A DNA stretch of 64,000 nucleotides from Hydrogenophilales bacterium (GCA_023258975.1 JAHFRD010000005.1:62001-126000); one strand, 5' to 3'; counted from the stretch's first letter, positions 47,543-58,800 are shown. Program-made: numbers and translations. The notes: generated from the letters alone by a model not told the origin.

Positions 47543-50500
47543 ATGAGCAGCCTGAACAAACAAACCGTCAATACCGTTGCCGACATCCTGTCCTTCCATG
47601 CCACGCCGGTCAGCATCGCCTCGGGCCTGCAAAATGCCACAAAAGGCGAGGTCATCGATACCAGTCTCGCGGCGGCCAATGCCGTGCAGTCTTTCGGCGC
47701 CATCATGAGCAAGACACTGGCGAACTTGGCACCGCCATTGTTGGCCGCCAATCTGGTCATGGACGGCGCGAAAATGTCCAGCGACGCTACCAGACTTGAC
47801 GGCAAATACTCCGACGCCACCCTCACCTCCGCCGCCTCGAACATTACCGCCGCTGCGGCGTATGCGGCCACGCTTGCCGCCGGAGGCCTCCTGGCGCCGG
47901 CCACCGCCCTCGCCCTCGCCGCCGCCGGCATCACCGCCTCCGCCGCCCTGGGCGTGGCCGCCTTGTCGCAGAACCCGAACTCCACCGCCCACCACGACCA
48001 GATCAACCAAGTGCTCGGTAAGGCGATGGACCTCGCCGCCCAAACCGGAGGCGGCATCGAGGGCTACTTCGCCCGCCAAGCCAACAGCCTCGAATCCGGC
48101 ATATCCCGCTTTTACGACGCCATGAGCGGCGGCTTCCTCGACTTCGCCTTCGGCCTCGGCGATGCCATCAACGGTGCCGAAGACGCCCTCATCGCCGCTC
48201 TCCAGGATAAATACGACTTGGCTCATGCCCAAGTTTCACCCCTCATCCTCGACCTCGACGGCGACGGCGTGGAAACCCTCGGCAAGGCCGCCGGCATCCA
48301 CTTCGACCATGACGGGAATGGTTTCGCCGAGCTCACCGGCTGGGTGGGCAAGGATGACGGCTTGCTGGTTTTCGACCGCAACGGTAATGGGCAGATCGAT
48401 ACCGGTGCCGAGTTGTTCGGTAACAACACCGTCCTGGCCAATGGCCGTAAGGCCGCCAACGGCTTCGAGGCATTGAAGGAACTGGATGCCAACAGGGACG
48501 GCAAGATGGATGCCAGCGATGCCGCCTATTCCAATCTGCGTATATGGATAGACGCTGACAGCGACGGCATCACCGACGCGGGCGAACTGCTCACGCTCAC
48601 GGAAGCCGGCGTGAAAAGCCTGAATACCGGCTATGCGAACCAGAGCCTCACCGATGCCCAGGGCAACCAGCACCTGCAAACCGGCCGCTACACCCGCGCC
48701 GACGGCACCACGGCCCGGGTGGATGATGTCTGGTTCGTGGCCGACACCGCGCGCACGGTGGACAAGGATCTGGTCGCCGTCTCCGCCGACGTCGCCGCGC
48801 TGCCCGACTTGGCCGGCTTCGGCAACGTCCACAGCCTGCATCAGTCCATGGCGCGGGACGTGAGCGGAGAGCTTCAATCCCTGGTCGTCCGATACTCACA
48901 AGCCACGAATATCAGCGAGCGCGAAACGCTTACACAGCAGATTCTTTACAAATGGTCTGGCGCCGACCGCTATTCCGCAAAGAGCCGAGGGGGGTACCTC
49001 GATGATGGCCGCATTGTTTATGTGGTCGAAGCCTTCATGGGACAGGCATTCCTTCCGTCCGCGGGAACCAACGCCGCCCCCTCCAAGCCCGGCCCAAATG
49101 CGGCATCCGTGCTGATCGACATGTACGCCGATATCTTGAAGATGGTCGGTAGCGGGCTTGCCGCGCAAACCCATCTCAGGCCGCTCTACGATGGCATCGG
49201 ACTTACTTGGGACCAGGAATCAGACAAACTGGACCTTGATATTTCAAGTGTGGTGGCGACCTTGCGGGCGGCCTATGCGGCAGACACATCCGCCGGCGGC
49301 GCGAGGTTGCTGGACTTCGCCGCCAACCTCAAAATGATGGGCAAATTCGGTGGGGAGGTGCTGGACAAGCTACGCGCCGCCGGGAACCTGTCCGGAACCG
49401 GATTTGATTTCCTGCTCGGCCATGCCGGACAAACCTTGGTGCGGGGGGATAGCAACGCCGATACCCTGAACGGGGCGGATGGCCGCGATGACGTGTTGCT
49501 CGGCATGGCGGGCAACGACGCGCTGAATGGCAACGGCGGCAACGACTTGCTCGACGGTGGCGCGGGAAATGACTACTTGAGCGGTGGTGGCGGCAACGAC
49601 ACTTACCTGTTTGGCCGGGGCGATGGCCAGGACACCATCGCCACCGACTACGACAAGGCGGCGGGCAAGGCCAACGTCCTGCAATTCAAGGACGGCGTCG
49701 CCCCCGCCGACATCATCGCCAGCCGTTCCGGCCACGACCTGATCCTGGGCGTCGCCGGCACCCGTGACCGGGTGACGCTGCAATGCTTTTTCCACGGCGA
49801 TACCCCAGGCAACGCCTTCAACCCGATCCAGCAAGCCATATTCAGCGACGGCACCACCTGGGACGTGGCGGCCCTCACCGCCAAGGCATTCGAAGGCACG
49901 GCGGCGGCGGACACCCTCAATGGCACGGTCAATGCCGACAGCCTCTACGGCCAGGGCGGCAACGACACCCTCTACGGAGGCGGCGGCGACGACACCCTGG
50001 ATGGAGGCGCCGGCAACGACACGCTGAACGGCGGAGCCGGCAACGATACCTATCTCTTCGGAAAAGGCGACGGTCGTGACAGCATCGTCTACGACTACGA
50101 CTACGGCACGGCATCGAACAAGTTCAATACCTTGCAATTCAAGGACGGTGTCGCCCCTGGTGAAATTACCGCGGCCCGATCAGGCACTGATTTAGTGCTG
50201 TCCATCACCGGCACCCGTGACCGGGTGACGCTGCAATACTTTTTCCACGGCGATACCCCAGGCAACGCCTTCAACCCGATCCAGCAAGCCAAATTCAGCG
50301 ACGGCACCACCTGGGACGTGGCGGCCCTCACCGCCAAGGCCTTCGAAGGCACGGCGGCGGCCGATACCCTCAATGGCACGGTCAACGCCGACAGCCTCTA
50401 CGGCCAGGGCGGCAGAGACACCCTCTACGGTGGCGGCGGCGACGACACCCTGGACGGTGGCGCCGGCAACGACACGCTGAACGGCGGCCTCGGCAACGAC

Positions 50501-50869
50501 ACCTACCTCTTCAACCGAGGCGACGGTGTGGATACCTGGATCGACACCGATTCCACCGCCGACAACCAGGACATAGCCCGCTTCGGAGCCGACATCAACC
50601 TCGACCAACTCTGGCTGAAACGCAGCGGCAACAACCTGGAAGCCAGCATCATCGGCACCACCGACAAAATCACCATCCAGAACTGGTACGCCGGCGGAGC
50701 CAACCACATCGAGCGTTTCGAGGCCGGCGGCCGCGCACTGGTGGACAGCCGGGTGGACGCACTGGTGCAGGCAATGGCCGCCTTTGCCCCGCCGGGCGCC
50801 GGCCAGACCAGCCTGCCGGACACCTACCGGCAGGCGTTGGCGCCGGTGCTGGCGGCGAACTGGCAGTAG
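47543..50869 (+). CDS. RTX protein with hydrophobic N-terminal domain (type I secretion substrate)
   Basis: This 1,108-residue protein has no Sec signal. Residues 95-142 are very hydrophobic and Ala-rich, as in pore-forming toxins. A core domain starts at 232 (SPLILDLDGDGVETL) and contains EF-hand-like loops (DRNGNGQIDTGAE, DANRDGKMDASD). RTX nonapeptides begin at about 633 and come in three blocks separated by two copies of a hydrophobic module (TRDRVTLQYFFHGDTPGNAF). The last about 110 residues match the lipase RTX protein and probably carry the secretion signal, ending LAANWQ. The transporter gene follows after a large palindrome. GGGAG precedes the start. Confidence 0.85.
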   Translation: MSSLNKQTVNTVADILSFHATPVSIASGLQNATKGEVIDTSLAAANAVQSFGAIMSKTLANLAPPLLAANLVMDGAKMSSDATRLDGKYSDATLTSAASNITAAAAYAATLAAGGLLAPATALALAAAGITASAALGVAALSQNPNSTAHHDQINQVLGKAMDLAAQTGGGIEGYFARQANSLESGISRFYDAMSGGFLDFAFGLGDAINGAEDALIAALQDKYDLAHAQVSPLILDLDGDGVETLGKAAGIHFDHDGNGFAELTGWVGKDDGLLVFDRNGNGQIDTGAELFGNNTVLANGRKAANGFEALKELDANRDGKMDASDAAYSNLRIWIDADSDGITDAGELLTLTEAGVKSLNTGYANQSLTDAQGNQHLQTGRYTRADGTTARVDDVWFVADTARTVDKDLVAVSADVAALPDLAGFGNVHSLHQSMARDVSGELQSLVVRYSQATNISERETLTQQILYKWSGADRYSAKSRGGYLDDGRIVYVVEAFMGQAFLPSAGTNAAPSKPGPNAASVLIDMYADILKMVGSGLAAQTHLRPLYDGIGLTWDQESDKLDLDISSVVATLRAAYAADTSAGGARLLDFAANLKMMGKFGGEVLDKLRAAGNLSGTGFDFLLGHAGQTLVRGDSNADTLNGADGRDDVLLGMAGNDALNGNGGNDLLDGGAGNDYLSGGGGNDTYLFGRGDGQDTIATDYDKAAGKANVLQFKDGVAPADIIASRSGHDLILGVAGTRDRVTLQCFFHGDTPGNAFNPIQQAIFSDGTTWDVAALTAKAFEGTAAADTLNGTVNADSLYGQGGNDTLYGGGGDDTLDGGAGNDTLNGGAGNDTYLFGKGDGRDSIVYDYDYGTASNKFNTLQFKDGVAPGEITAARSGTDLVLSITGTRDRVTLQYFFHGDTPGNAFNPIQQAKFSDGTTWDVAALTAKAFEGTAAADTLNGTVNADSLYGQGGRDTLYGGGGDDTLDGGAGNDTLNGGLGNDTYLFNRGDGVDTWIDTDSTADNQDIARFGADINLDQLWLKRSGNNLEASIIGTTDKITIQNWYAGGANHIERFEAGGRALVDSRVDALVQAMAAFAPPGAGQTSLPDTYRQALAPVLAANWQ
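48665..48856 (+). repeat. 192-bp direct repeat, copy 2 (within RTX core)
   Basis: This is the in-frame, probably original copy of the segment also found at 46575-46766. It covers about residues 375-438 of the RTX protein. Confidence 0.9.
49755..50487 (+). repeat. 280-bp tandem-type direct repeat inside the RTX gene
   Basis: Bases 49755-50034 and 50208-50487 are nearly identical at an offset of 453 bases. Each unit encodes the hydrophobic spacer module followed by an RTX block (GGGGDDTLDGGAGNDTLNGG). It points to recent expansion by unequal crossing over. Confidence 0.85.
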
Positions 50870-50898
50870 CTTGATGAACGGCACCCGCGCATGAAACC

Positions 50899-51000
50899 CC
50901 GGTAGGAGGCCCGCTCGCGGGCCGATTGCAACACTCGTGCGGGTGATAACGGCCCTCTTCGTGGTGGCCGTGATCGGCCCGCGAGCGGGCCTCCTACCGG
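50899..51000. repeat. Class B REP-like inverted pair with 28-bp perfect arms
   Basis: The arm at 50899-50926 (CCGGTAGGAGGCCCGCTCGC and on) recurs as an exact reverse complement at 50973-51000. Both arms are themselves palindromic. The 46-base spacer has no gene. It sits between the RTX stop and the transporter start, where it could limit read-through. Confidence 0.85.
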
Positions 51001-51045
51001 AGAGCCATACAAGCATCACCCCCATAAAAACACAGGGAAGTCCTC

Positions 51046-53175
51046 ATGCAAACCGACCCCGGCGCGGCCGCCCCGCGTCCCGACCCCGGCCTTCTTTGCC
51101 TCGCCATGCTCGCCCGGTTCCACGGCATCGCTGTGGAAACGGCGCAGCTGGCGCATGAATTCGGCGACGGCAAGCCTTTCGGCACCACCGAAATCCTCCT
51201 CGCCGCCAGAAAGATCGGCCTCAAGGCGAAACAGACCAAGGCCAGCGCCGAACGCCTGCCCACCACCCCACTCCCGGCGCTGGCGCTGGATAAACAAGGC
51301 GGCTTCTTCATCCTCGCCCGCTGCGACGACGGCCAGGCCCTGATCCACGACCCCGACTCACCCCGCCCGGAAACCCTCACCCTGGATGAACTGCACGCCC
51401 GCTGGTCCGGCGAACTCATCCTCTTCACCTCGCGCGCCAGCCTCGCCGGTGAACTGGCCAAGTTCGACTTCACCTGGTTCATCCCGGCCATCGTCAAATA
51501 CCGCCGTCTGCTTGGCGAAATCCTCCTCGTCTCCTTCGCCCTGCAACTGTTCGCCCTGGTCACACCGTTGTTCTTTCAGGTGGTGATGGACAAGGTGCTG
51601 GTGCATCGGGGCTTCTCCACCCTCGACGTCATCGCCGTCGGCCTCCTGGTGGTGATGATCTTTGAGACCCTGCTCTCCGGCCTGCGCACCTACGTCTTCG
51701 CCCACACCACCAGCCGCATCGACGTGGAACTGGGCGCGCGCCTGTTCCGCCATCTGCTGCATTTGCCGCTGGCCTATTTCCAGGCGCGGCGGGTGGGCGA
51801 TTCGGTGGCGCGCGTGCGCGAACTGGAGAACATCCGCCAGTTCCTCACCGGCAACGCCATCACCGTGGTGCTGGACGTGTTGTTCTCCTTCGTGTTCATC
51901 GCCGTGATGCTCTTCTACAGCGGCTGGCTGACCCTGGTGGTGCTGGCATCGCTGCCACTTTATGGGCTGATTTCCCTGCTCGTCACGCCGTTGTTGCGCG
52001 CCCGCCTGAACGAGAAATTCAATCGCGGCGCCGAGAACCAGGCCTTTCTGGTGGAAGCGGTGTCCGGGGTCGATACCCTCAAGGCGATGGCGGTGGAACC
52101 GCAGATGACGCGGCATTGGGATACCCAACTCGCCGCCTACGTCAGCGCCGGCTTTCGCGCCGCCACGCTCTCCACCCTGGCGCACGAGGGGGTGGGGCTG
52201 GTCGGCAAGCTGGTGACGGTGGCCACGCTCTGGCTGGGGGCGAAGTTGGTGATCGAGGGGCAGCTGACGGTGGGCCAGTTGATCGCCTTCAACATGCTGG
52301 CTGGGCGGGTGGCGCAGCCGGTCATGCGCCTGGCGCAGTTGTGGACGGATTTCCAGCAGACCGGCATCTCGATGCAGCGCCTGGGCGACATCCTCAACAC
52401 CCGCACCGAAGTGGCCGGCGACAAGTCGGCGCTGCCGGGCCTGGCCGGGCGCATCGAATTCGACCAGGTGGTATTCCGCTATCGCGCGGATGGGCCGGAG
52501 GTGCTGCGCGGGGTGAACCTGTCCATCGCGCCCGGCGAAGTGATCGGCATCGTCGGTCGTTCCGGTTCAGGAAAAAGCACCCTGGCGAAACTGATTCAGC
52601 GCCTCTACGTGCCGGAACGCGGGCGGGTGTTGGTGGATGGGATGGATCTGGCCCTGGCGGAGGCCTCCAGCCTGCGCCGCCAGATCGGGGTGGTGTTGCA
52701 GGAGAACGTGCTGTTCAACCGCAAGATTCGCGACAACATCGCCCTGGCCGACCCCGGCGCGCCCTTGGAAGCGGTGATCCAGGCGGCGAAGCTGGCCGGG
52801 GCGCATGAGTTCATCCTGGAACTGCCGGAGGGCTACGACACGATGGTGGGCGAGCACGGCTCTTCGCTCTCGGGCGGACAACGCCAGCGCATCGCCATCG
52901 CCCGCGCCCTGATGGGCAATCCGCGCATCCTGATCTTCGACGAGGCGACCAGCGCGCTGGATTACGAATCGGAACGCATCGTGCAGCAGAACATGAAGGC
53001 GATCTGCCGGGGCCGCACGGTGATCATCATTGCCCACCGGCTTTCCGCGGTGCGCGAGGCGGATCGCATCGTCGTCCTCGAACGCGGCCAGATCGTGGAA
53101 GCCGGCAGCCACGCCGAGTTACTGCGACAGCCGGAGGGGCATTACAGCCGGTTGCATCGCTTGCAGAGGGCGTGA
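51046..53175 (+). CDS. Type I secretion ABC transporter (HlyB/LapB-like)
   Basis: The 709-residue protein is the inner-membrane exporter of RTX substrates. It has an N-terminal C39-like domain (residues 15-125) in which the catalytic His region reads GGFFIL, so it should bind substrate rather than cleave, as in HlyB. A six-helix membrane domain follows (about 150-430), then an ATPase with Walker [10 protein letters not shown], signature LSGGQRQRI, Walker [13 protein letters not shown] and H-loop IIAHRL. Length equals HlyB. A GGGAAG lies upstream of the ATG. Its usual partner, the adaptor, is 5.8 kb downstream, with toxin-like genes between them. No TolC or HlyC-type acyltransferase is in the window. 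Confidence 0.92.
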   Translation: MQTDPGAAAPRPDPGLLCLAMLARFHGIAVETAQLAHEFGDGKPFGTTEILLAARKIGLKAKQTKASAERLPTTPLPALALDKQGGFFILARCDDGQALIHDPDSPRPETLTLDELHARWSGELILFTSRASLAGELAKFDFTWFIPAIVKYRRLLGEILLVSFALQLFALVTPLFFQVVMDKVLVHRGFSTLDVIAVGLLVVMIFETLLSGLRTYVFAHTTSRIDVELGARLFRHLLHLPLAYFQARRVGDSVARVRELENIRQFLTGNAITVVLDVLFSFVFIAVMLFYSGWLTLVVLASLPLYGLISLLVTPLLRARLNEKFNRGAENQAFLVEAVSGVDTLKAMAVEPQMTRHWDTQLAAYVSAGFRAATLSTLAHEGVGLVGKLVTVATLWLGAKLVIEGQLTVGQLIAFNMLAGRVAQPVMRLAQLWTDFQQTGISMQRLGDILNTRTEVAGDKSALPGLAGRIEFDQVVFRYRADGPEVLRGVNLSIAPGEVIGIVGRSGSGKSTLAKLIQRLYVPERGRVLVDGMDLALAEASSLRRQIGVVLQENVLFNRKIRDNIALADPGAPLEAVIQAAKLAGAHEFILELPEGYDTMVGEHGSSLSGGQRQRIAIARALMGNPRILIFDEATSALDYESERIVQQNMKAICRGRTVIIIAHRLSAVREADRIVVLERGQIVEAGSHAELLRQPEGHYSRLHRLQRA

Positions 53176-53215
53176 AGGCGCAATCAACGACAACCGATCC
53201 AACAGGGAGCAAACC

Positions 53216-54118
53216 ATGCGCAAGACCGCGAATTTCGCCACCCTCCTCCTGGGCTTCGCCCTCACTACCTTGGCGCCGGTGGCGCCCTCCCGCGCCGAAC
53301 CGCTCCTCCCCGGCGTCAACCCCGACCTGCCCGTCCAGCGGCAGAAGAAGCGCCACCCCGAAATATCAGACCCGGTGCTGGGCGAGCGCGCCGCCGTCGT
53401 GGAATGGGCCTGGAGCCCGCAATACGCCCGCCGCTTCGGCCTGCCCGCGCAGCCCGACGGCCTCAAGGACGGGCCGTTGTGGCTGGTGGGGGTGAAGGTG
53501 CAGCGCCTGCAGGCGGGCGAGCGGCAGACTTACCACTGCCGCATCGCCGGGCTGATCGACAACCGGCTGGCGATCCTCTGGCCGCCGGGGGAGCAGTACA
53601 TGATCCATCCGGGGTATCAGTGGGCCGGTGGGTTGCCGGGGAAGCATGGGGTTTCGCCGGCGTTGACGGAAGGAGGCGAGTACACGCCAGCCCAATCAGC
53701 CAAACACAAGACGCCTAAAAACGAAGCCGAGCGCACAAAAGGCTACGGCATCACCACACCTTACCTCCTGTTCTATCGGAGCTACTTGGACAATCTTGCC
53801 TATTTTGAGCTGGATGCCGGATGCGCCTATTTCGAGACCGCCGATCAGTTCCGCAACGAGTTGCGTTTCCCGACACGGATAGATGGCAAGAATGATGAAG
53901 ACCCGCGCAGGGTAGCCGTGTTTGAGCCCAGCGCCGCCACCTTCGACCTGCCCGACGCGCTGATGCGGAGGATTTACCCCTACACACGGGAAGCCGATGC
54001 CTGGGGAGGGTGTTTGTTACACAGAATCGACGGAAAGCGAAGCCCATTGCCACTCTGGGCAACGCGCCGTTTCAAGGGGTTGTGCGAGCCGGATTCGGCC
54101 GTACAGCCCGTTCGCTGA
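53216..54118 (+). CDS. Exported partner protein of RTX lipase, copy 1 (intact; candidate immunity)
   Basis: The 300-residue protein starts with a signal peptide (NFATLLLGFALTTLAPVAPS, then RAEPLLPG) and is probably periplasmic. ATG 53216 has GGGAG upstream. The mature N-terminal half and the last 60 residues are nearly identical to the protein at 54892-55776, while the middle (about residues 145-230) differs strongly. I recognise no named family. The gene directly precedes a lipase pseudogene. Its intact frame next to a dead lipase fits an orphan immunity gene; this is inference. Confidence 0.75.
   Translation: MRKTANFATLLLGFALTTLAPVAPSRAEPLLPGVNPDLPVQRQKKRHPEISDPVLGERAAVVEWAWSPQYARRFGLPAQPDGLKDGPLWLVGVKVQRLQAGERQTYHCRIAGLIDNRLAILWPPGEQYMIHPGYQWAGGLPGKHGVSPALTEGGEYTPAQSAKHKTPKNEAERTKGYGITTPYLLFYRSYLDNLAYFELDAGCAYFETADQFRNELRFPTRIDGKNDEDPRRVAVFEPSAATFDLPDALMRRIYPYTREADAWGGCLLHRIDGKRSPLPLWATRRFKGLCEPDSAVQPVR
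53294..53640 (+). repeat. Duplicated segment of the partner-lipase cassette (copy 1)
   Basis: Bases 53294-53640 match 54964-55310 almost exactly at an offset of 1,670. Similarity resumes at about 53927 (matching 55585) and runs through the start of the lipase gene to about 54785. The two-gene cassette was thus duplicated in tandem, with divergence limited to the middle of the partner gene and parts of the lipase. Confidence 0.85.
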
Positions 54119-54145
54119 TGTACCACCACTGAAGGGAGTTGAACC

Positions 54146-54853
54146 ATGATCACCAACGCCGAATACGCGAAACTGGCCAGTGCCGCCTACGAAGACAAGG
54201 GCGCGCCGAAAGGATGGGAACGCTTGCGAATCAAACCCGAGGACAACCCCGCCGGCTACGACGGAGCCGCCTTCAAACGACGCATGTCCGACGGCACCAT
54301 CGAAATCGTCATCGCCCACCGAGGTACCGAGCCCGTGAGCTTCGATGGCGACTGGACGGCCAACCTGCAGATGGGCCTGCGCAAGGTGCCGGATCAGTAT
54401 CAATACGCGAAGAAGTTTTATGAGCAGATCAAGCGTGAGAACTCGGACGCCACCCTCTCCCTCACCGGCCATTCCCTCGGCGGCGCCCTGGCGCAGTTGC
54501 AGGCCGCGTAGACCGGCCTGTCGGCGGTGACCTTCAACCCCTACGGCGCCAAGACCCTGATTCCCGCGCTGAACGAGCAATACGGCCTCGAACTCGACCC
54601 CGAGGCGAACCATTCCAACATCGCCAACCACCGCACCCTGTTCGACGGCGTCTCGCAAATCCCCGGCAGCGCGCACCTGGGCGGCATGAACACCCACGTC
54701 GCGGCCTCCGAACTGGTGGGCCTGATCACCGTGGTGGCGACCCGCTCGCCCGCGCTGCTGACGGCATTGAGCGGGTATTGGTCGCGGCATACGCCGTTTG
54801 GCAGATGGCCAAGTCGTTTCCCGCTGGATTACGCTGCCCTGAAATACGCATAA
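54146..54853 (+). pseudogene. Broken copy of the RTX lipase (amber stop and 3' truncation)
   Basis: The frame matches the N-terminal 210 residues of the lipase at 55804, including the nucleophile motif GHSLGGALA. An in-frame TAG at 54509-54511 replaces the CAG of the intact copy (QAAQTGLS). The frame stays open after it, but similarity ends near 54785 (GYWS) and a short unrelated tail (RHTPFGRWPSRF) leads to a stop. Core, RTX and secretion regions are missing, so no active product is expected. Confidence 0.88.
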
Positions 54854-54891
54854 ACCGGGTGGCCATCGCCCACCCGAAAACGGAGGTTCCC

Positions 54892-55776
54892 ATGCACTCA
54901 GTCCGTCCTGTCGTCGGTCTCCTGATCGCCCTGGCGCTGGCAGGCCAGGCACGCTTCGCCGCAGCCGAACCGCTCCTCCCCGGCGTCAACCCCGACCTGC
55001 CCGTCCAGCGGCAGAAGAAGCGCCACCCCGAAATATCAGACCCGGTGCTGGGCGAGCGCGCCGCCGTCGTGGAATGGGCCTGGAGCCCGCAATACGCCCG
55101 CCGCTTCGGCCTGCCGGCGCAGCCCGACGGCCTCAAGGACGGCCCGCTGTGGCTGGTGGGCGTGAAGGTGCTGCGCCTGCAGGCGGGCGAGCGGCAGACT
55201 TACCACTGCCGCATCGCCGGGCTGATCGACAACCGCTTGCCAATCATCTGGCCGCCGGGGGAGCAGTACATGATCCATCCGGGGTATCAGTGGGCCGGTG
55301 GGCTGCCGGGCGACTGGGTGGAGGCACACGATTACGGCAAGCCCCTCGTTGGAAAGGAATACACGCCGGGGCAGGCGACATGGTTCAAGGCCCCAAAAAA
55401 CGATCGGCAAGCCAGGCTGCCCGAGGACGGAATGGGCACACCCTACCTTCTCTATTACAAGCGTTACTTACCCGAACTCGCCTATTTCGAGCTGGATGGT
55501 GGCTGTGCCTACTTCAATGATCCAGAGCTATTTCGCAACCAGATTCGTTTTCCGGCTGCCAAAGAGGCTCGGGCTTCTTTTCAGCCCAGCGCCGCCACCT
55601 TCGACCTGCCCGACGGGCTGATGCGGAGGATTTACCCCTACACGCGGGAGGCCGAGGCGTGGAGAAACTGCGTCTACCGCAGGAACGGAGACAAGACATT
55701 TCTTATGCCCCCTTGGGCAGTAAAGCGTTTCAAGGGGTTGTGCGAGCCGGATTCGGCCGTACAGCCCGTTCGTTGA
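54892..55776 (+). CDS. Exported partner protein of RTX lipase, copy 2 (candidate immunity)
   Basis: The 294-residue paralogue of the protein at 53216 has a different signal peptide (VVGLLIALALAGQARFAAA) but the same mature start AEPLLPGVNPDLPVQRQKKR. CGGAGG precedes the ATG at 54892. The variable middle (DWVEAHDYGKPLVGKEYTP and on) is where the two copies differ most, as expected if that part recognises a specific lipase. It precedes the intact RTX lipase by 27 bases. Confidence 0.75.
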   Translation: MHSVRPVVGLLIALALAGQARFAAAEPLLPGVNPDLPVQRQKKRHPEISDPVLGERAAVVEWAWSPQYARRFGLPAQPDGLKDGPLWLVGVKVLRLQAGERQTYHCRIAGLIDNRLPIIWPPGEQYMIHPGYQWAGGLPGDWVEAHDYGKPLVGKEYTPGQATWFKAPKNDRQARLPEDGMGTPYLLYYKRYLPELAYFELDGGCAYFNDPELFRNQIRFPAAKEARASFQPSAATFDLPDGLMRRIYPYTREAEAWRNCVYRRNGDKTFLMPPWAVKRFKGLCEPDSAVQPVR

Positions 55777-55803
55777 TGTACCACCACTGAAGGGAGTTGA
55801 ACC

Positions 55804-58800
55804 ATGATCACCAACGCCGAATACGCGAAACTGGCCGGTGCTGCTTATCAAGACAAGGGCGCGCCGAAGGGATGGGAACGCTTGCCAGACAAGCCTCAAG
55901 ACAACAACGTCGGTTATGACTGTGCCGCATTCAGGAAGATAGGAACCAAGGAAATCGTCATCGCCCACCGCGGCACCGAGCCCATCCGCTTCGACGGCGA
56001 CTGGACGGCCAATCTCCAGATGGGCCTGCGCAAGGTGCCCGACCAATACGAATATGCGAGGAAATTCCTGGAACAAATCAAGGATACATATCGTGACGCC
56101 ACCCTCTCCCTCACCGGCCATTCCCTCGGCGGTGCGCTGGCGCAACTCCAGGCCGCGCAGACCGGCCTGTCGGCGGTGACCTTCAACCCCTACGGCGCCA
56201 AGACGCTGATTCCCGCGTTGAATGAGAAGTACGGCCTCGACCTCGACCCCGAGGCGAGCTACGCCAACATCGCCAACCACCGCACCCTGTTCGACGGCGT
56301 CTCGCAAATCCCCGGCAGCGCGCAACTGGGCAGCATGAACACCCACATCGCGGCGTCCGAACTGGTGGGCCTGATCGCCGTGGTGGCGACCCGCTCGCCC
56401 GCGCTGCTGACGGCGCTGAGCGGGTATTGGTCGCACAGCGCCGACCGCTTCACCGGCGAGATCTACGCGGAAGCCGATAGTGCCCCCTCTCCCGATAACG
56501 CCACCCATCTCGGCCAGGAACGCGGGCACACCTTCCCCGAGATTACCGTGCCGCATGTCGAAGCCACCCGCGAGCGCGTCTCCCAGGCCCGCAGCATCTC
56601 TTCCCCGATCATCCTCGACCTCGACGGTGACGGCATCGAGACCACCGCCGTCACCGCCGGCGCCTGGTTCGACCATGCCGGCGACGGTTTCGCCGAACGC
56701 ACCGGATGGGTCGGCGCCGATGACGGCCTGTTGGTGTGGGATCGAAATGGCGATGGCCGTATCGGTTCCGGAGGTGAACTGTTCGGCGCAGAAACGCGGC
56801 TGGCGAATGGCGGCAAGGCCGCCCACGGCTTTGAGGCCTTGAAGGAACTCGATGCCAACGGCGACGGACGGGTGGATGCGCGGGACGCCGCTTTCGCCGA
56901 ACTGCGCGTCTGGAAGGATGCCGATGGCGATGGCCTGAGCCAGGCCGGCGAGTTGTTTACCCTGGCGGAGGCGGGTGTGCAATCCCTCGCCACCGCGTAT
57001 GCCGATTCCAGCCTGATCGACGGCCACGGCAACGCCCACCGGCAGATAGGCGGCTACACCCGCACCGATGGCACACGGGCCATCGCCACCGATGTCTGGT
57101 TCGCCACGGATACCGCTTATTCCATCGCCACCGACTGGCGTGACGTCGGCGGCGACATCGCCGCCCTGCCCGACCTGCCCGGTTCCGGTACGGTGCGCGA
57201 TCTGCGCCAGGCGATGGCTCTGGATGCGACGGGGCGCCTGCAAATGGCGGTGGCCGCCTTCACCGCCGAGCCGGACGAAGGCCGTCGGCATGGCCTGGCG
57301 CGGGAGATCGTATTGCTCTGGGCCGGAGTGGACGGCCTCGACCCCGCCAGCCGGGGCGGTTATGTGGATGCGCGCGAGCTGGCGGCGCAGGAACGCCTGA
57401 CCGGGCAGGATTTCAATCAGCCCGGCTGGGGCGCGAATCCGGGCAGCACGGCGGGGAAGCGGCTGGCGGAGAGCTTCGCCAGGCTGGTCGATACCTTCCA
57501 TGCCCAACTCGAAGCCCAGACCCGCTTTGCCGACCTCTACGGCCAGGCCGGCCTGGCGTGGGAGGCGGCGACCGGCACGCCGCGCCTGGACCTGTCCGGC
57601 GTGGCGGAGGCGCTGGCGCTGTCGCTTGGCCGCGATCAGGCGGCGGGGCTGGTGCTGGTGGATGGTTTCGCGCGCAATCTCGCCGCCCTGGGCTATGCCG
57701 ACGAAGCCGGCTGGGACGATCTGGCCGAACGCCTGGCCGGCACTACGCCGGCCGCGGCCGATGTCCTGCGCCTGGCCCGGCTGCCCACCCTCAATGGAAC
57801 CGATCTGGCCGACGACCTGAGTGGCGGCGCGGGCGATGAGCGTCTGCTCGGTTTCGGCGGCGATGACACGCTCGCGGGCAAGTCGGGCAACGATGTCCTG
57901 GAGGGTGGCGCCGGCAACGACCGCCTCGATGGTGGTTCCGGAGACGACACGCTGCTGGGCGGCGCGGACGACGACTGGCTCAATGGCGGTTCCGGTAGCG
58001 ATGTCTATGCCTTCGGACGCGGTTTTGGCCATGACACCCTCCGGCAATACGACAGCGGCGCGGACAGCCTCGACCGGGCGCGTTTCGACGGTCTGAACTC
58101 GGATGCCGTCCGGGAGGTCTCGCGCGACGGCGACGACCTGAACCTCGATTTCGGCGACGACGGCACGCTCACCGTCTCCGGCTATTTCGACAGCGCGGCG
58201 CGCCGGGTGGATCGCTTCGATTTCGCCGACGGCGCAAGTTGGGATGACCAGGCGATCAAGGCGCGGGCCGTCACGCGCGGCACGGAGGAGGCCGATACGC
58301 GCTACGGCTACAACGGTGTCGGCAACCGCATCCTGGGCCTGGCGGGCGACGACCGTCTGCATGGCGGCGATGCGAACGACCTGCTCTCGGGTGATGCGGG
58401 GAATGATCGGCTTTACGGCAAGTCGGGCGACGACACCCTGGTCGGTGGCGCCGGCGACGATGTGCTGCAAGGCGGCCTGGGCAACGACGTCTACCGTTTC
58501 GACCGCGGCGCCGGCGGCGACACCTGGATCGAGAACGACGCCACGGCGGGCAATCTGGATATCGCCCGATTCGGCGCCGACATCAGCTTCGACCAACTCT
58601 GGTTCGGCCGTAGCGGCAACGACCTGGTAACGAAAGTCATCGGCACGGCGGATCAGATTGTGATCGAGCGTTGGTATTCGGGGGGCGCGCAACGTATCGA
58701 GCGTTTCGAAGCCGGGGGCCGCGCCTTGCTCGACAGCCGGGTGGACGCCCTGGTGCAGGCGATGGCCGCCTTCGCCCCGCCCGCCGCCGGGCAGACCTCG

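Noticed and set aside
48238-50500. Repetitive DNA in RTX genes considered as CRISPR or satellite
   Set aside because: The periodicity follows the 27-base code for RTX nonapeptides with no spacer structure; no CRISPR array is seen in the window.
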